Shown here in pieces: positions 61,955 to 64,000 of a stretch of DNA of 64,000 bases (positions are counted from its first letter, which is position 1; every line of letters starts with the position of its first letter). The position numbers and the translations under genes are program-made. This stretch comes from Citrus sinensis (lineage: Eukaryota > Streptophyta > Magnoliopsida > Sapindales > Rutaceae), in contig NC_068563.1 in the NCBI RefSeq assembly GCF_022201045.2, forward strand, positions 26,757,001-26,821,000, given 5' to 3'. The notes below the pieces were generated by a model. It made no database searches. It was not told where the DNA came from and saw only the letters and a program-made list of their open reading frames with translations.

Positions 61955-64000
61955 ATGGCTTCATCAACTTTGCTTCATATTCTTTCATCTCTTTTCATCT
62001 TTTGCCTTGCTTCATCATTTTCATATGCAGCATATCCAAATAACAACCAAGTGAGCCTGACTTCAACTGCATATTTGCCAAAGCGGCAAGCAGAAAAGCT
62101 CATAAGAGGGCTCAACTTGTTTCCAAAAAGTTCCGTCAACACAGCTGCTGCTGGTGATCATGCTTCAGTTTCGGCTCCGAAACTTGTTGAGAAGCAATTG
62201 AGTTTAAATCCTCTTGGTGATCCAGGGCCTTCTGTTCAAGAATTTGGTCACCATGCTGGTTACTACACGCTTCCTCATTCTCAATCTGCAAGGTACCATT
62301 TGTAACTTCACATTAAAATTTTGCTTTATTTCCATGTTTTTGACATAAAGGACTAATAATCATGATTGAAGGAACGAGATGCTTTAGATATTTTTCTTGT
62401 GGGTTGTTTTGTTTTGTCTAAAGTGAAGTAAAGAACAAACAAAACCAGGCTGCAAAAGGTTAAACAATGTTACAAAACTTCTTGGCTTTATGTGTCAATG
62501 AATCTGGATTACCTCAAATTGGTTGAATAATTTGATGGAATGAGCACAATTCTGATGCTTCCACACTGTAAATTCTTTGAAGCAATGAATATGCACCATT
62601 ATGATTGCATATCTGTTTGTGAAGTCAAGTATGATTTGGATTGTCATGCAATTTTTGCTTTCATATAATCAATGCTGCTTCAACTTGAAATCATGTGTTG
62701 TTCGTTTATATGCTGTCTATACACGAGCATAATTGACACATTTGTTATTTTTATTTTATAAATAATTTGCAGGATGTTCTACTTTTTCTTTGAATCAAGA
62801 AACAACAAGAGTGATCCAGTTGTTATATGGCTGACTGGAGGGCCAGGATGCAGCAGTGAACTGGCATTGTTCTATGAAAATGGCCCTTTCCACATTGCTA
62901 ACAACTTGTCTCTTGTCTGGAATGACTATGGCTGGGACAAGGTATCTGGTCTTTCTGTTGTCTATCAGCCTTATTGATATGTGTATGCTTTAATCTCTTG
63001 ATTATAGCTAACTCCCGTTTTTTGCCAGGCATCGAACCTTCTATTTGTCGATCAGCCAACTGGAACCGGTTTCAGCTATACCTCAGACAAGGACGACATT
63101 AGACATGATGAAGAAGGCGTTAGCAATGACCTTTATGACTTCTTGCAGGTTCATTTGTTCTCCCACTTGCTAATTCAATGAGAGTCAGGATTTGCGAATA
63201 CGTAAATATAAACTTAGTACCAACCTTGAACTTATTCTTTGATCTTAGGCTTTTTTTGCAGAGCATCCTCAATATGCTAAAAATGACTTTTACATCACTG
63301 GAGAATCGTACGCTGGGCATTACATTCCTGCTTTTGCTTCCCGGGTTCACAAAGGAAACAAAGCAAAACAAGGAATTCATATCAACCTTAAGGTATCTAC
63401 CAAACTTAACATGATTTTGCTTCATCTTCATGTTTGGAAGTGGGATCTGATTCTAATTGGTTGAACAGGGTTTTGCTATTGGTAATGGCTTAACTGATCC
63501 AGCAATACAGTACAAAGAATACACCGAATATGCTTTGAACATGAGATTAATCAAACAATCTGACTATGAGAGTATCAACAAGTTGATACCAACGTGCGAA
63601 CATGCAATAAAAACTTGTGGTAATAATTCTTGCATCTAAAAGTTCCAGCTCCGTTTTCCTTTCCATACTCGTAATATTTTCTCTCATTAGTAAATCATTT
63701 GAACTGCTGTGCCAGAGTCTGATGGTGGAGATGCTTGTTCATCTTCATATGCTGTTTGCAACAGCATATTTAACAAGATCTTGGGGATTGCTGGTGATGT
63801 AAATGTAAGCAAAGAACAAAATCTAAAAGCCAAGTTTTTTACTTAGAGCCCTACCTTATGGAAAAAGCACAAACATTTCAAACTTTAATGAGATCTTTAA
63901 TATCATTGACGCAGTATTACGATATCAGAAAGAAATGTGAGGGGGACTTGTGCTACGACTTCTCAAACATGGAGAGATTCTTGAATGAGAAATCAGTACG
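61955..64000 (+). CDS. Serine carboxypeptidase-like (SCPL47-49 type), cut by window end
   Basis: Exons 61955-62292, 62773-62941, 63029-63148, 63249-63392, 63469-63619, 63716-63804 and 63915 to beyond 64000; about 365 residues are present of an expected 500 or so. It is a secreted or vacuolar peptidase of family S10. A signal peptide covers about residues 1-25, and a propeptide-like stretch ends near '[20 protein letters not shown]'. Then come '[20 protein letters not shown]' (substrate and oxyanion region) and '[17 protein letters not shown]'. The serine elbow '[14 protein letters not shown]' has the catalytic Ser at residue 229, followed by '[18 protein letters not shown]' and '[18 protein letters not shown]'. 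Asp and His of the triad lie past the window. The sequence follows Arabidopsis SCPL48-type proteins, which keep peptidase residues, so true carboxypeptidase activity is likely. Confidence 0.94.

Noticed and set aside
1-64000. CRISPR arrays, phage, bacterial operons, or organelle DNA insertions
   Set aside because: Nothing seen: no spaced identical repeats, no prokaryote-style gene packing, and the only tRNA is of nuclear type with an intron.

Overview
This is nuclear DNA from a flowering plant, almost certainly a eudicot. The genes have many short exons, GT-AG introns and AT-rich intergenic DNA. The tRNA-Tyr is of the nuclear, intron-containing type. The best-preserved proteins are plant families: an FRA8/IRX7 xylan glycosyltransferase, an XTH32-type wall enzyme and a nodulin-like MFS protein. 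Gene make-up and intergenic style would fit a woody rosid such as Citrus, but that is an inference from general resemblance.

Layout. Positions 1-9.9 kb hold no gene, only decayed and short mobile elements: a hAT-like relic, a 417-bp Mutator-type MITE and a tRNA-derived SINE. A broken asparaginyl-tRNA synthetase copy lies at 9.9-11.65 kb. Two genes follow on the minus strand: a shugoshin (12.25-15.05 kb, 10 exons) and a 12-exon gene for a roughly 454-residue protein that resembles plant ASAP1/NSE5 of the SMC5/6 complex (16.66-21.42 kb, two MITEs in its introns). A single-exon nodulin-like/NFD4-type MFS transporter is at 23.7-25.4 kb on the minus strand. About 10 kb of gene-free DNA comes next. 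FRA8/IRX7 (35.64-37.25 kb, plus strand, 4 exons) is followed by a 1.9-kb long-TIR element with a perfect 9-bp target duplication. A split tRNA-Tyr lies at 40.84-40.93 kb, an XTH32-type gene at 45.02-46.64 kb on the minus strand, and a 1.1-kb hAT-type element at 49.2-50.3 kb. A 187-bp MITE is at 54.5 kb. The ESCRT-III gene VPS24 (56.25-59.24 kb, plus strand, 6 exons) comes next. The window ends inside a group SCPL47-49 serine carboxypeptidase-like gene (61.955 kb onward), cut off in exon 7.

How the genes relate. There is no operon-like or cluster logic; neighbours have separate housekeeping or cell-wall roles. Shugoshin and the ASAP1-like gene are both chromosome-maintenance genes, and FRA8 and XTH32 are both wall genes. 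This looks like chance, as they have their own promoters and differ in orientation or spacing.

Exon boundaries were worked out by hand from splice-site sequence, reading phase and remembered family sequences. For every gene model given, total exon length is a multiple of three (or runs to the window edge). I found no previously undescribed system. The most informative observations are the mobile elements whose ends and target duplications can be fixed to the base, a frame-shifting 28-bp duplication at the end of the shugoshin gene, and a probable GC-AG intron in the ASAP1-like gene.
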